Source: Streptomyces sp. NRRL WC-3549
GTDB lineage: Bacteria; Actinomycetota; Actinomycetes; Streptomycetales; Streptomycetaceae
DNA length: 9,405 nt
Reading direction: 5' to 3'
Assembly (NCBI RefSeq): GCF_000721935.1
Contig: NZ_KL585438.1
Span: forward strand, 3,403-12,807
Of the stretch, positions 1 through 4,928 are shown one piece after another. Positions within the stretch are counted from its first letter, which is position 1. Every line of letters begins with the position of its first letter. The notes beneath the pieces were generated by a model, which did not search any database, was not told the origin of the DNA, and saw only the letters and a program-made list of their open reading frames with translations. The position numbers and the translations under genes were made by a program.

Positions 1-320
1 GGCTCGCCGAGGGCGGTGGCCGGCCGCACGACGAGGGCGTACTGAAGCCGCTGCGCCGCACTGCCTTCAGGAACCCGGTTGACGAAACAGGTGGTGGTGA
101 AGACCGGGTCCGACGCGGATCCGTCCGCCGTGTCCTCGTCGACGGCGAGCGTGCCCCCCTTGCCGTCGTGCAGCAGACCCGCCGTCTCCTCGGTGAGCAT
201 GCCCAGGCACACGTTCTCCGCGCGGAGATCCTTCAGCGTGCTGGGCCACAGCTGGACGACGGCCACGACAGCCGCGGCGACCACGAGGACGGCCGGCGGG
301 ACCACGTACTTACGGTTCAT
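1..320 (-). CDS. Membrane-anchored exported protein of unknown function, 3' end cut by the window edge
   Basis: The frame is open from an ATG at 320 to the left edge, giving 106 complete codons with no stop. The protein begins MNRKYVVPP and has one hydrophobic stretch at about residues 6-24, then TrpProSer and a polar domain, so it looks like a signal anchor with an extracytoplasmic domain. Cys38 and Cys77 could form a disulfide outside the membrane. There is no lipobox cysteine right after the hydrophobic stretch. The start is fixed by a 4-base ATGA overlap with the TGA of the gene upstream, a sign of translational coupling. It is the third gene of a minus-strand operon. I do not recognise the family; an accessory role with the two upstream genes is inference from gene order only. 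Confidence 0.7.
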   Translation of the reverse strand, partial: MNRKYVVPPAVLVVAAAVVAVVQLWPSTLKDLRAENVCLGMLTEETAGLLHDGKGGTLAVDEDTADGSASDPVFTTTCFVNRVPEGSAAQRLQYALVVRPATALGE

Positions 321-632
321 CAGTACCGCTCGCCCATCTTCATGTCGGCGTCCTTGATGCCGCTCTGATACCACTGCTGGGCAGTCGGCTGCAGGCCGTC
401 CTCATACTCACCGGGACTCGCGTCCAGCTCTTCCTCGTCGAGTTCCCTCTTCGTCGCCACTTTCCGCAGCATGGCGTACATCTCTCGCTCACCGTTGTCG
501 TAGTGGTCGATCATGTTGTTGCGGGTATCGGCATCGAGACCTTGGCGTTCAGCCCGTTCATGTACTCGGCCGTGCCCGCGTCGACTGCGCGCTGGACGAC
601 GTCTCCGGCGGGAGCTGCTCAAAGGTGGGCAC
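320..632 (-). pseudogene. Small conserved-type protein gene broken by two single-base frameshifts
   Basis: A good ribosome binding site (GAGGAG at 646-641, 8 bases before a GTG at 632) opens a frame reading VPTFEQLPPE. That frame soon fails. Sensible coding continues one base out of phase as VVQRAVDAGTAEYMNGLNAK (about 600-541), then shifts again near 535 to DADTRNNMIDHYDNGEREMY and runs to the TGA at 322-320, ending KMGERY. Restoring one base near 601 and one near 535 gives 315 bases, a clean product of about 104 residues that is acidic and mostly helical. Neither break lies in a homopolymer, so this may be real decay or assembly error. As written, the longest in-frame product would be a C-terminal piece of about 65 residues from an internal ATG. 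It sits 12 bases after the upstream stop and overlaps the next gene by 4 bases. Family not recognised. Confidence 0.6.
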
Positions 633-644
633 TGCGGCAACTCC

Positions 645-1106
645 TCAGTGGAAGTACTTGTTGATCTGCGAAGCGGGCACGGACGCGTCGGCCCCCGGCG
701 CAACGGGGCCGATGATGCGCAACTGCGCCTCGATCCAGTCGTCGTCGGCCTTGCTCGACTTCTTCGTGTAGTTGAGGTGGTTGGAAATGTGGGCACATGC
801 CTGGAGGAGGGTTTTCACCTGCGTCTCCCAGGTACGGTTCACCTCGGTGAACGCCGCGCCGAGGTCGAAGCCCTCACCCTTGAGGCTCGTGCCGGCGGTC
901 CGGCTCGCCGTGTTCGCGTGCTTGCCTGCGGATTCGAGGCCGTTGAAGAGCCCGTAGGCAGCGTGGCCGATGTCCCCCAGTTCATCATCCGGTACCACGT
1001 AGTCGGCCGTGCCCGCCCCGGGTGCGGAGCCACCCGTGCCGCCGGCCTGGTTCAGCCTCATAGTCACGGCCGCCTTCTCAGCGGCCCAAAGCTCTTCGAA
1101 CGACAT
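645..1106 (-). CDS. Helical protein, tentatively ESX/WXG100-associated type, function unknown
   Basis: This is a 153-residue protein starting MSFEELWAAEKAAV. I chose the ATG at 1106 because a GGGG-rich ribosome binding site lies about 8 bases upstream; longer starts up to 1205 add a non-coding-looking N-terminus, and a GTG at 1115 is an alternative. A Gly/Ala-rich linker follows at about residues 20-32. Then comes a long helical region (DDELGDIGHAAYGLF, then FTEVNRTWETQVKTLLQACAHISNHL), and the protein ends INKYFH. The DLGDIG-type start and TW-x-x-Q-x-x-x-LL helix resemble small streptomycete proteins encoded beside secreted or polymorphic-toxin-type genes. There is no strict WxG motif and no C-terminal YxxxD/E secretion signal, so the ESX link is a guess. 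It leads an operon with the two genes at 632-1. Confidence 0.7.
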   Translation of the reverse strand: MSFEELWAAEKAAVTMRLNQAGGTGGSAPGAGTADYVVPDDELGDIGHAAYGLFNGLESAGKHANTASRTAGTSLKGEGFDLGAAFTEVNRTWETQVKTLLQACAHISNHLNYTKKSSKADDDWIEAQLRIIGPVAPGADASVPASQINKYFH

Positions 1107-1159
1107 CCTCGGCACCCCCGTGTTCCGGACCATAGGCAATGTGCATGCCACGCCTACCA

Positions 1160-1194
1160 TATGATCAGCAGCTGACCACAGGTGGACGATCATA
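1160..1194. promoter_or_regulatory. Inverted repeat TATGATC/GATCATA, possible operator
   Basis: A perfect 7-base inverted repeat, TATGATC at 1160-1166 and GATCATA at 1188-1194, with 21 bases between arms. It lies 54-88 bases upstream of the ATG at 1106, where a promoter or operator for the minus-strand operon is expected. Its AT-rich content is unusual against the GC-rich background. No binding protein can be named and chance is possible. Confidence 0.2.
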
Positions 1195-1316
1195 CGTACG
1201 AGCACTTCCCCGCCCGAGCACCACCACCCCGGTCCGGTCGCCCTGCCTGCACTTGCGGCATTACGGAGGGCCAGGAGCCGGCGAAATCAGGGGCGCCTGA
1301 GGAACACCTGCACCCG

Positions 1317-1350
1317 GTCACCTGGCGCACGACGAGGCACGGGAAGCGCC
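1317..1350. repeat. Left copy of a 34-base imperfect direct repeat
   Basis: This segment matches 1791-1824 at 29 of 34 positions (offset 474), ending in a shared GCACGGGAAGCGCC. The right copy includes part of the strong hairpin at 1782-1816, but the left copy has lost the matching upstream arm and cannot form that hairpin. The two copies flank the ALF-repeat ORF. It may be the remnant of a duplicated terminator or an old rearrangement boundary. Confidence 0.45.
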
Positions 1351-1518
1351 CGCGTTCGGCCGGGCACCTGTTCCCTGCCCGCTCTCCCACGCGCCCACGG
1401 CCGCGGAGGGAGCCACCGACCTCAGGGTGGCGATCGCTCAGCTCACATGCCGTCCTGAAGCCGGCCCGGAGGCTCGTACGCAGGGCTGAAAGGCCCTGAA
1501 CGGCACGGTCGGGGAGAC

Positions 1519-1806
1519 ATGCGCGCCTTCCTGGGAACCGGCTACCGCCTCGCTCAGGCGCAGCACGACCGCGTGGCCGCCGCCCGGCTCCTCTCCGACC
1601 CCGCGCTGCCGCCTGCGCTGCGCGCAGCCGCCCGTACGATCCTCACCGCGAGCGACCCCGAGGAGGTGCGCTGGTTCCTGGAAGTCGGCCAGTACGAGAT
1701 CATCGACTGCTGCTTCGTCACCGGCTCGCGGCCATCAGTCAGGACCCGCCTACGGCCTGAGCCGGACGCGGCTGAAGACGTCCGTGCCCCGTCACGGGGT
1801 GCATGA
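1519..1806 (+). CDS. Small protein with one ALF-type repeat, probably a remnant
   Basis: A 95-residue ORF. Residues about 15-60 (QHDRVAAARLL, then RAAARTILTASDPEEVRWFL, then EVGQYE) match the pattern of the ALF repeat: charged start, Ala-rich helix, Asp-x-x-x-Val-x-x-Phe-Leu and a Gly-Gln-Tyr end. This repeat is typical of secreted or cell-surface actinobacterial proteins that carry many copies. The first residues MRAFLGTGYRLAQAQ look like the second half of a preceding repeat, so the gene appears cut at its N-terminus. After GQYE the sequence no longer follows the repeat. There is no signal peptide, and the GGGGAG before the ATG is only 2 bases away, a poor spacing. It is most likely a decayed piece of a longer ALF protein, though a short functional cytoplasmic protein is not excluded. 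Confidence 0.45.
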   Translation: MRAFLGTGYRLAQAQHDRVAAARLLSDPALPPALRAAARTILTASDPEEVRWFLEVGQYEIIDCCFVTGSRPSVRTRLRPEPDAAEDVRAPSRGA

Positions 1807-1816
1807 CGGGGCACGG
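1782..1816. terminator. Strong hairpin between convergent genes, likely bidirectional terminator
   Basis: A perfect 13-base inverted repeat: CCGTGCCCCGTCA at 1782-1794 and TGACGGGGCACGG at 1804-1816, with a 9-base loop. It covers the end of the plus-strand ORF (stop at 1804-1806) and lies 26 bases past the stop of the minus-strand DUF397 gene. It has no U-tract, which is usual for streptomycete terminators. Confidence 0.6.
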
Positions 1817-1824
1817 GAAGCGCC
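1791..1824. repeat. Right copy of the 34-base imperfect direct repeat
   Basis: Partner of 1317-1350, with 29 of 34 bases identical. It overlaps the loop and right arm of the hairpin at 1782-1816 and continues 8 bases beyond it. Confidence 0.45.
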
Positions 1825-1838
1825 GGGCGCAGGCGGAA

Positions 1839-2065
1839 CGGTCAGACGGCGCCGAACCGTCCGGCCTTGACGCCCGCCACGAACGCGTTGAAAGCACCGG
1901 TCGCCAGATCCAGAACCGGGCCGCTCCGATCCTTGGAATCACGGACGGGAACCACACCGCGCGAGGCGGCCAGATTGGCGGCAACCTCGACACAGGCGCC
2001 ACCGTTGTTGCTGTACGAGGACGTGAACCAACGGGGGGATTCGGTCGTCACGGAGTGCCCTTTCG
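1839..2065. repeat. Left unit of a 250-bp-period tandem duplication
   Basis: This segment pairs with 2089-2315 at a constant offset of 250 with about 17 differences in 227 bases. Identity is perfect over 1864-1973 (110 bases), while about 14 differences fall in 1974-2040. It contains one whole DUF397 gene plus its ribosome binding site, including a copy of the last bases of the XRE gene (the CGAAAGGGCACTCCGTGA end). That places the ancestral breakpoint inside the XRE 3' end. The 23 bases between units (2066-2088) are not repeated. Confidence 0.9.
1842..2051 (-). CDS. DUF397 protein, downstream copy of a tandem pair
   Basis: A 69-residue DUF397 protein starting at GTG 2051 (VTTESPRWFTSSYSNNGG). 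It shows the family signature: an N-terminal Trp-Phe-x-Ser-Ser-Tyr-Ser with Asn-Gly-Gly, Cys-Val-Glu-Val-Ala, then VPVRDSKDRSGPVLDL and a C-terminal F-x-A-F-V-A-G-V-K-A-G-x-F. DUF397 proteins are small partners of adjacent XRE/DUF5753 regulators in actinomycetes, the WhiJ-type arrangement of developmental and antibiotic control; their biochemical role is not settled. The start is supported by GAAAGGG about 6 bases upstream. It differs from its neighbour at 2092-2301 by 7 residues, 6 of them within residues 4-25 (E4D, T10K, N15D, A19Q, V21I, A25V) plus R65Q. It probably arose by the 250-bp tandem duplication. Confidence 0.9.
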   Translation of the reverse strand: MTTESPRWFTSSYSNNGGACVEVAANLAASRGVVPVRDSKDRSGPVLDLATGAFNAFVAGVKAGRFGAV

Positions 2066-2088
2066 TCGCCGACGGGTCATGACTACTT

Positions 2089-2315
2089 CGGTCAGACGGC
2101 GCCGAACTGCCCAGCCTTGACGCCCGCCACGAACGCGTTGAAAGCACCGGTCGCCAGATCCAGAACCGGGCCGCTCCGATCCTTGGAATCACGGACGGGA
2201 ACCACACCGCGCGAGGCGGCCAGGTTGACGGCGACCTCGATGCACTGGCCGCCGTTGTCGCTGTACGAAGACTTGAACCAACGAGGGGAATCGGTCGTCA
2301 CGGAGTGCCCTTTCG
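2089..2315. repeat. Right unit of a 250-bp-period tandem duplication
   Basis: Partner of 1839-2065. It overlaps the real 3' end of the XRE gene (up to 2315), so this is probably the original unit and the left one the copy. The 110 identical bases are at 2114-2223. Confidence 0.9.
2092..2301 (-). CDS. DUF397 protein, copy next to the regulator
   Basis: A 69-residue DUF397 protein starting at GTG 2301 (VTTDSPRWFKSSYSDNGG), with the same motifs as its duplicate: SSYS near residue 12, C20-I-E-V-A, VPVRDSKDRSG and the C-terminal FVAGVKAGQF. Its start overlaps the TGA of the XRE/DUF5753 gene in a GTGA, and its ribosome binding site (GAAAGGG) lies inside the last codons of that gene, so the two are translated together. 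This is the standard order for the pair, with the small protein expected to work with or modulate the regulator. The D15 and K10 positions are closer to the usual family pattern than those of the second copy, which fits this being the ancestral partner; that last point is inference. Confidence 0.92.
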   Translation of the reverse strand: MTTDSPRWFKSSYSDNGGQCIEVAVNLAASRGVVPVRDSKDRSGPVLDLATGAFNAFVAGVKAGQFGAV

Positions 2316-3134
2316 CAGCTGGCGGATCGTGGCCACGGACGACGCCTGCGACGGCGCCTCGGCCTGCAACTGATGGTAGGCCGTCAACAGGGGCACTACG
2401 GAAGTGCTTTCCCGCTCCAGATGGCCCTGTTGAGCCGACTCGGCATATGACATCAGGGACCGGTCCGCCATGGTCAGCACCGTTATCGGCAGATTGAACG
2501 GCCGACGCTCCCCCATCTCGAACGGCACGACCTGAAACACGGTGTTCGCCTGTTCGGCGAAACCCTCGAGCCGCTCCAACTGCGCGTCCATGACGTCGTG
2601 TCCGCCGATGGGCCGACGGATGCAGCTCTCATCCAACAGCGCGAAGACCAGTGGCGGGTTGGCCCGCACCAACGCCGCCTGCCGTTCTGCGACGAGCGCC
2701 ACCCGCTCTCTCGCCTGGTCCGCCGTGATCGCGCCCCGCTTCACCGCACTGTCCGCCAGCACGGACGCGTACTCCGGGGTCTGAAGCAGACCGGGCACGA
2801 CGCCCACTTCGTACAGCCGGATCTCCGCCGCCCGGCCCTCGTACCCGACGAACTCCGGGAAGCCCTCCAGCAGGCTGCCGTGCCGAATCTCGCGCCAGGC
2901 GCGTTCGAACGTGTCGGCCGTGTCCCCTGTACCGAACACGCGGTCGAGACTCCGCGCAAGACGCAAGGTCGGAAGCTTGCGACCAGTTTCGACGGAAGAG
3001 AGGTGGGTGCCGGAATAGCCCGCCCGTTCGCCCAGCCCTTCCTGTGTCCACCCGCGCTCCTCGCGTGCGCTGCGCAGACGCGCACCGAAGGCGGCTTGGG
3101 GGCTGCTGTCGGGGTTCAAGTCCTTACGGTTCAC
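2298..3134 (-). CDS. XRE-family helix-turn-helix regulator with DUF5753 domain
   Basis: A 278-residue protein, normal size for the family, starting at GTG 3134 (VNRKDLNPDSS). Residues about 16-75 are an XRE/lambda-repressor-type DNA-binding domain: FGARLRSAREERGWTQEGLG, then AGYSGTHLSSVETGRKLPTL, with the recognition helix around residues 41-50. Residues about 88-270 are DUF5753, with the typical FVGYEGRAAEIRLYE and VVPGLLQTPEYA blocks and later VVPFEMGERRPF. Such proteins are cytoplasmic regulators in streptomycetes, often of development or specialised metabolism, and are paired with DUF397 genes as here. The ribosome binding site is weak (GGTGGT, about 7 bases upstream). A dyad at 3159-3174 in the shared upstream region with the divergent gene at 3240 is a candidate autoregulatory site. 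Confidence 0.93.
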   Translation of the reverse strand: MNRKDLNPDSSPQAAFGARLRSAREERGWTQEGLGERAGYSGTHLSSVETGRKLPTLRLARSLDRVFGTGDTADTFERAWREIRHGSLLEGFPEFVGYEGRAAEIRLYEVGVVPGLLQTPEYASVLADSAVKRGAITADQARERVALVAERQAALVRANPPLVFALLDESCIRRPIGGHDVMDAQLERLEGFAEQANTVFQVVPFEMGERRPFNLPITVLTMADRSLMSYAESAQQGHLERESTSVVPLLTAYHQLQAEAPSQASSVATIRQLRKGTP

Positions 3135-3158
3135 CGGATGACCACCAACCGTCCGTCC

Positions 3159-3174
3159 TCAACTGACACGTTGA
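3159..3174. promoter_or_regulatory. Dyad TCAAC-N6-GTTGA, candidate XRE operator and promoter region
   Basis: TCAAC at 3159-3163 and GTTGA at 3170-3174 form a perfect 5-base inverted repeat around TGACAC. Outer CCGT/ACGG bases extend it with a 2-base bulge. It lies 25-40 bases upstream of the XRE GTG. For the divergent gene at 3240 it overlaps a possible -35 (TTGAAC at 3171-3176), which is 17 bases from a weak -10 (CACGCT at 3194-3199). Binding by the XRE protein is inference. Confidence 0.35.
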
Positions 3175-3239
3175 ACGGTTTTTGACTCTAGGACACGCTG
3201 ACCGCCCCGGTAGTCGGGTCACTACGGAGAGGAGCGGCC

Positions 3240-3500
3240 GTGACCGGAGACGGTGTCCCGTCGCGCGGACCTGAGCCCCCGCCCGCCCCGGTCCGTGGCG
3301 CCCTCGTGGTGGACACCAGCAGGGGCGATCGCGTGGGCGAGTTCCGCGGGGTCGCCGGGCCGTACTGGTCGCTGCGGCCCATACGGGGCGGGCCCGAGTG
3401 GGAGGTGGACCCGGTCCACGTCCGGCCCGCGAGCGCCAAGGAACGCCTGCACGCCGAGACGGCCCGCGCGAACGCCCGGAGCCGGGGGGCGGTGCTGTGA
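3240..3500 (+). CDS. Small conserved-type actinobacterial protein, function unknown
   Basis: An 86-residue protein from GTG 3240, with an excellent ribosome binding site (GGAGAGGAG at 3226-3234, 5 bases upstream). After a Pro-rich N-terminus it has a compact block: ALVVDTSRGDRVGEFRGVAG, then PYWSLRPIRGGPEWEVDP, then VRPASAKERLHAETARANAR. This reads as a small beta-rich domain with a helical basic tail. No signal peptide or membrane segment is seen. I recall similar proteins next to XRE/DUF397 loci in streptomycetes, but cannot name a function or domain. It is divergent from the XRE gene and shares its upstream region, so co-regulation is plausible. A hairpin (3513-3531) follows the stop. Confidence 0.75.
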   Translation: MTGDGVPSRGPEPPPAPVRGALVVDTSRGDRVGEFRGVAGPYWSLRPIRGGPEWEVDPVHVRPASAKERLHAETARANARSRGAVL

Positions 3501-3512
3501 CCGGCCGCCGAA

Positions 3513-3531
3513 CCGTCCCGCCGAGGGACGG
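3513..3531 (+). terminator. Hairpin after the small gene
   Basis: CCGTCCC at 3513-3519 and GGGACGG at 3525-3531 form a perfect 7-base stem with a 5-base loop, starting 13 bases after the stop at 3500. No U-tract. Confidence 0.4.
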
Positions 3532-3641
3532 GCCCGGCCACGGAACGCATCGGAACATGTCACCCCCATGTTCAGGACGCGTATTGACCGCCCCGACGGG
3601 CTCCCCTCATCCCCACCGACCCACCGACGAAGGCCGCACCC

Positions 3642-4058
3642 GTGAACCAGTGCACCGGCTTGCTCTTCCTCCCTCCCCCGCCCCACGTCACCCGGCCGGC
3701 CACCCCGGACCGCCCCATGGAAGCCGGCCACGTCCTGTGCGAACTCGGTGAGCGGCACGAGGAGGACCACGCGGGCGCACTGTGGGACGACGACGCCAAC
3801 GGCGGTGCGGTTTGGGCTCGTTGGGACGGGCACCGTCGTTGCCTCGTGGGTCTGCCCTGGTGCCCCGCGACCGGCGACGAGGGGGACGCGTGCGAACTGT
3901 TCGCCGGCCATCCCTCCGGGCACAGCTGGGACGTGGTGGACCCGACCCAGGAGGCGATCCTCGCCCACCTCGTACGGGAACACCCTCACCTGCACCGCGA
4001 CCAGGGCGGGCCGGGTCAGGGCGGGCCCGGTCGAGGCGGCCCGGGGCAAGGCGGTTAG
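3642..4058 (+). CDS. Hypothetical Cys/His/Trp-rich protein with Gly-Pro-Gln tail
   Basis: A 138-residue protein from GTG 3642, with GAAGG about 8 bases upstream. The core (residues about 28-118) is rich in Cys, His and Trp: VLCELGERHEEDHAGALW, WARWDGHRRC, LPWCPATGDEGDACELF and GHPSGHSWDVVDP. This suggests a small cytoplasmic metal-binding or compact folded domain. A helix, EAILAHLVREHPHLHRDQ, follows. The C-terminus is a low-complexity run of GGPGQ/GGPGR units (about residues 121-138) encoded by imperfect 15-base repeats. An internal ATG at residue 26 (PMEAGHVL) is a possible shorter start, because the first 25 residues are Pro-rich and unlike the core. It lies 141 bases after the small gene, on the same strand, with a hairpin between, so co-transcription is uncertain. 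Family not identified. Confidence 0.7.
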   Translation: MNQCTGLLFLPPPPHVTRPATPDRPMEAGHVLCELGERHEEDHAGALWDDDANGGAVWARWDGHRRCLVGLPWCPATGDEGDACELFAGHPSGHSWDVVDPTQEAILAHLVREHPHLHRDQGGPGQGGPGRGGPGQGG

Positions 4059-4064
4059 CCGGCC

Positions 4065-4079
4065 GGCGGGTCCCCCGCC
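4065..4079 (+). terminator. Short GC hairpin after the Cys/His-rich gene
   Basis: GGCGGG at 4065-4070 and CCCGCC at 4074-4079 form a 6-base stem with a 3-base loop, starting 6 bases after the TAG at 4056-4058. It would separate this gene from the response regulator downstream. Confidence 0.4.
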
Positions 4080-4133
4080 TCGCGGGTCCGTACATCTGGC
4101 CCCGCGCCAGGGCCGGGGCGAGCCGCCACCCGG

Positions 4134-4169
4134 CGGACCCCGGCCCGGCGTCCCCCTACGCTGTCCCCC
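4134..4169 (+). promoter_or_regulatory. Possible promoter giving a leaderless transcript
   Basis: TACGCT at 4157-4162 fits the streptomycete -10 pattern TAnnnT. A weak -35-like CGGACC lies at 4134-4139, 17 bases upstream. Transcription would begin about 7 bases past the -10, at or beside the GTG at 4170. The gene has no ribosome binding site, which agrees with a leaderless mRNA. The start site itself is inferred. Confidence 0.3.
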
Positions 4170-4811
4170 GTGAACGAGATGCCGCAGGACCACCGCCCGG
4201 CCCGGTCCGTACGTCTGCTGCTCGCCGAGGACCAGGGCATGATGCGCAGCGCGCTCGCCCTGCTGCTCGGTATGGAACCGGACTTCGAGGTGGTCGCCCA
4301 GGTCGAGGCCGGGGACCGGATCCTTGAGGCGGCCCTCGCCTCGCGCCCGGATGTGGCCCTGCTGGACATCGAACTCCCGGGCCGCAGCGGCCTGGACGCC
4401 GCCGCCGATCTGCGCACGGAGGTGCCGGAGTGCCGGGTGCTGATCCTGACGACGTTCGGCAGGCCCGGCTATCTGCGGCGGGCGATGGAGGCCGGAGCGG
4501 CGGGGTTCCTGGTGAAGGACGGGCCGGTCGAGGATCTGGCGAAGGCGGTCCGGCGGGTGCTGAGCGGGGAGACGGTGATCGATCCGGCGCTGGCCGCGGC
4601 GGCCCTGGGGGCGGGGCCGAGCCCGCTGACCACCCGGGAGCAGGAGGCGCTGAACGCCGCCGTGGACGGGGCGACGGTCGCGGACATCGCGGCGAAGCTG
4701 CACCTGTCGGAGTCGACGGTACGGAACTACCTGTCCTCCGCCATCGGCAAGACGGGCACCCGCAACCGTATGGAGGCGGTGCGGGCCGCCCGTCAGCAGG
4801 GCTGGCTCTGA
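4170..4811 (+). CDS. NarL/LuxR-family response regulator, kinase not in window
   Basis: A 213-residue two-component regulator of standard length. Residues about 14-128 are a receiver domain: acidic pocket Glu20-Asp21 (LLAEDQGMMR), phospho-acceptor Asp66 (LLDIELPG), conserved Thr94 (LILTTF) and Lys116 (LVKDGP). Residues about 150-213 are a LuxR-type helix-turn-helix (LTTREQEAL, VADIAAKLHLSESTVRNYLS). All key residues are present, so it should be phosphorylatable and bind DNA as a dimer. The overall pattern is closest to DesR-like regulators, which usually sit right after a DesK-like kinase and often near an ABC transporter. Neither is here, so the partner is elsewhere or the gene is an orphan. 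I used the GTG at 4170; an ATG at 4179 is an alternative. It is convergent with the MFS gene at 4929-6437. Confidence 0.93.
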   Translation: MNEMPQDHRPARSVRLLLAEDQGMMRSALALLLGMEPDFEVVAQVEAGDRILEAALASRPDVALLDIELPGRSGLDAAADLRTEVPECRVLILTTFGRPGYLRRAMEAGAAGFLVKDGPVEDLAKAVRRVLSGETVIDPALAAAALGAGPSPLTTREQEALNAAVDGATVADIAAKLHLSESTVRNYLSSAIGKTGTRNRMEAVRAARQQGWL

Positions 4812-4827
4812 CGAGCCCTCAGGACGA

Positions 4828-4844
4828 GCCGTCAGGACGACGGC
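4828..4844 (+). terminator. Hairpin after the response regulator
   Basis: GCCGTC at 4828-4833 and GACGGC at 4839-4844 form a 6-base stem with a 5-base loop, beginning 17 bases past the stop. It lies in a 117-base gap between convergent genes. Confidence 0.35.
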
Positions 4845-4891
4845 CCTGCTCGCACCCGCCCACACGGCTGACCCGCCGGCACGACAGACCC

Positions 4892-4914
4892 CCGCGCGAC
4901 AGCCCCACGCGCGG
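4892..4914 (-). terminator. Hairpin after the leftward MFS gene
   Basis: CCGCGCG at 4892-4898 and CGCGCGG at 4908-4914 form a 7-base stem with a 9-base loop, 14 bases past the MFS stop (4929). A wider 8-base pair, CGGCTGAC (4865-4872) and GTCAGCCG (4928-4935), could enclose it, the outer arm overlapping the stop codon. Confidence 0.4.
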
Positions 4915-4928
4915 CGACGGCCCCGCCG

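Larger units (their letters stand above)
1107..1518. other. Non-coding stretch between divergent genes
   Basis: About 410 bases with no ORF I trust. The open frames on either strand (for example 1190-1390 minus and 1182-1499 plus) are low-complexity Arg/Pro/Gly products without a convincing ribosome binding site. The right part should hold the promoter for the ORF at 1519, and the left part the promoter of the minus-strand operon starting at 1106. Two features stand out: the separated inverted repeat at 1160-1194 and a 34-base imperfect direct repeat at 1317-1350 whose partner is at 1791-1824. Confidence 0.5.

Noticed and set aside
1190..1390. Minus-strand 66-codon ORF in the non-coding stretch
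   Set aside because: No ribosome binding site, mixed composition, no recognisable motif. Its only interest is the 34-base repeat it contains.
1839..2315. Repeat pair considered as a CRISPR-like or insertion-sequence signal
   Set aside because: The repeats are whole DUF397 genes in tandem, with no spacers of even length, no transposase and no terminal inverted repeats.
3222..4865. Minus-strand open frame of 547 codons opposite three plus-strand genes
   Set aside because: It is antisense to the genes at 3240, 3642 and 4170, which have ribosome binding sites or clear domains. Its product is Arg/Gly/Pro-rich without any family motif, typical of antisense frames in high-GC DNA.
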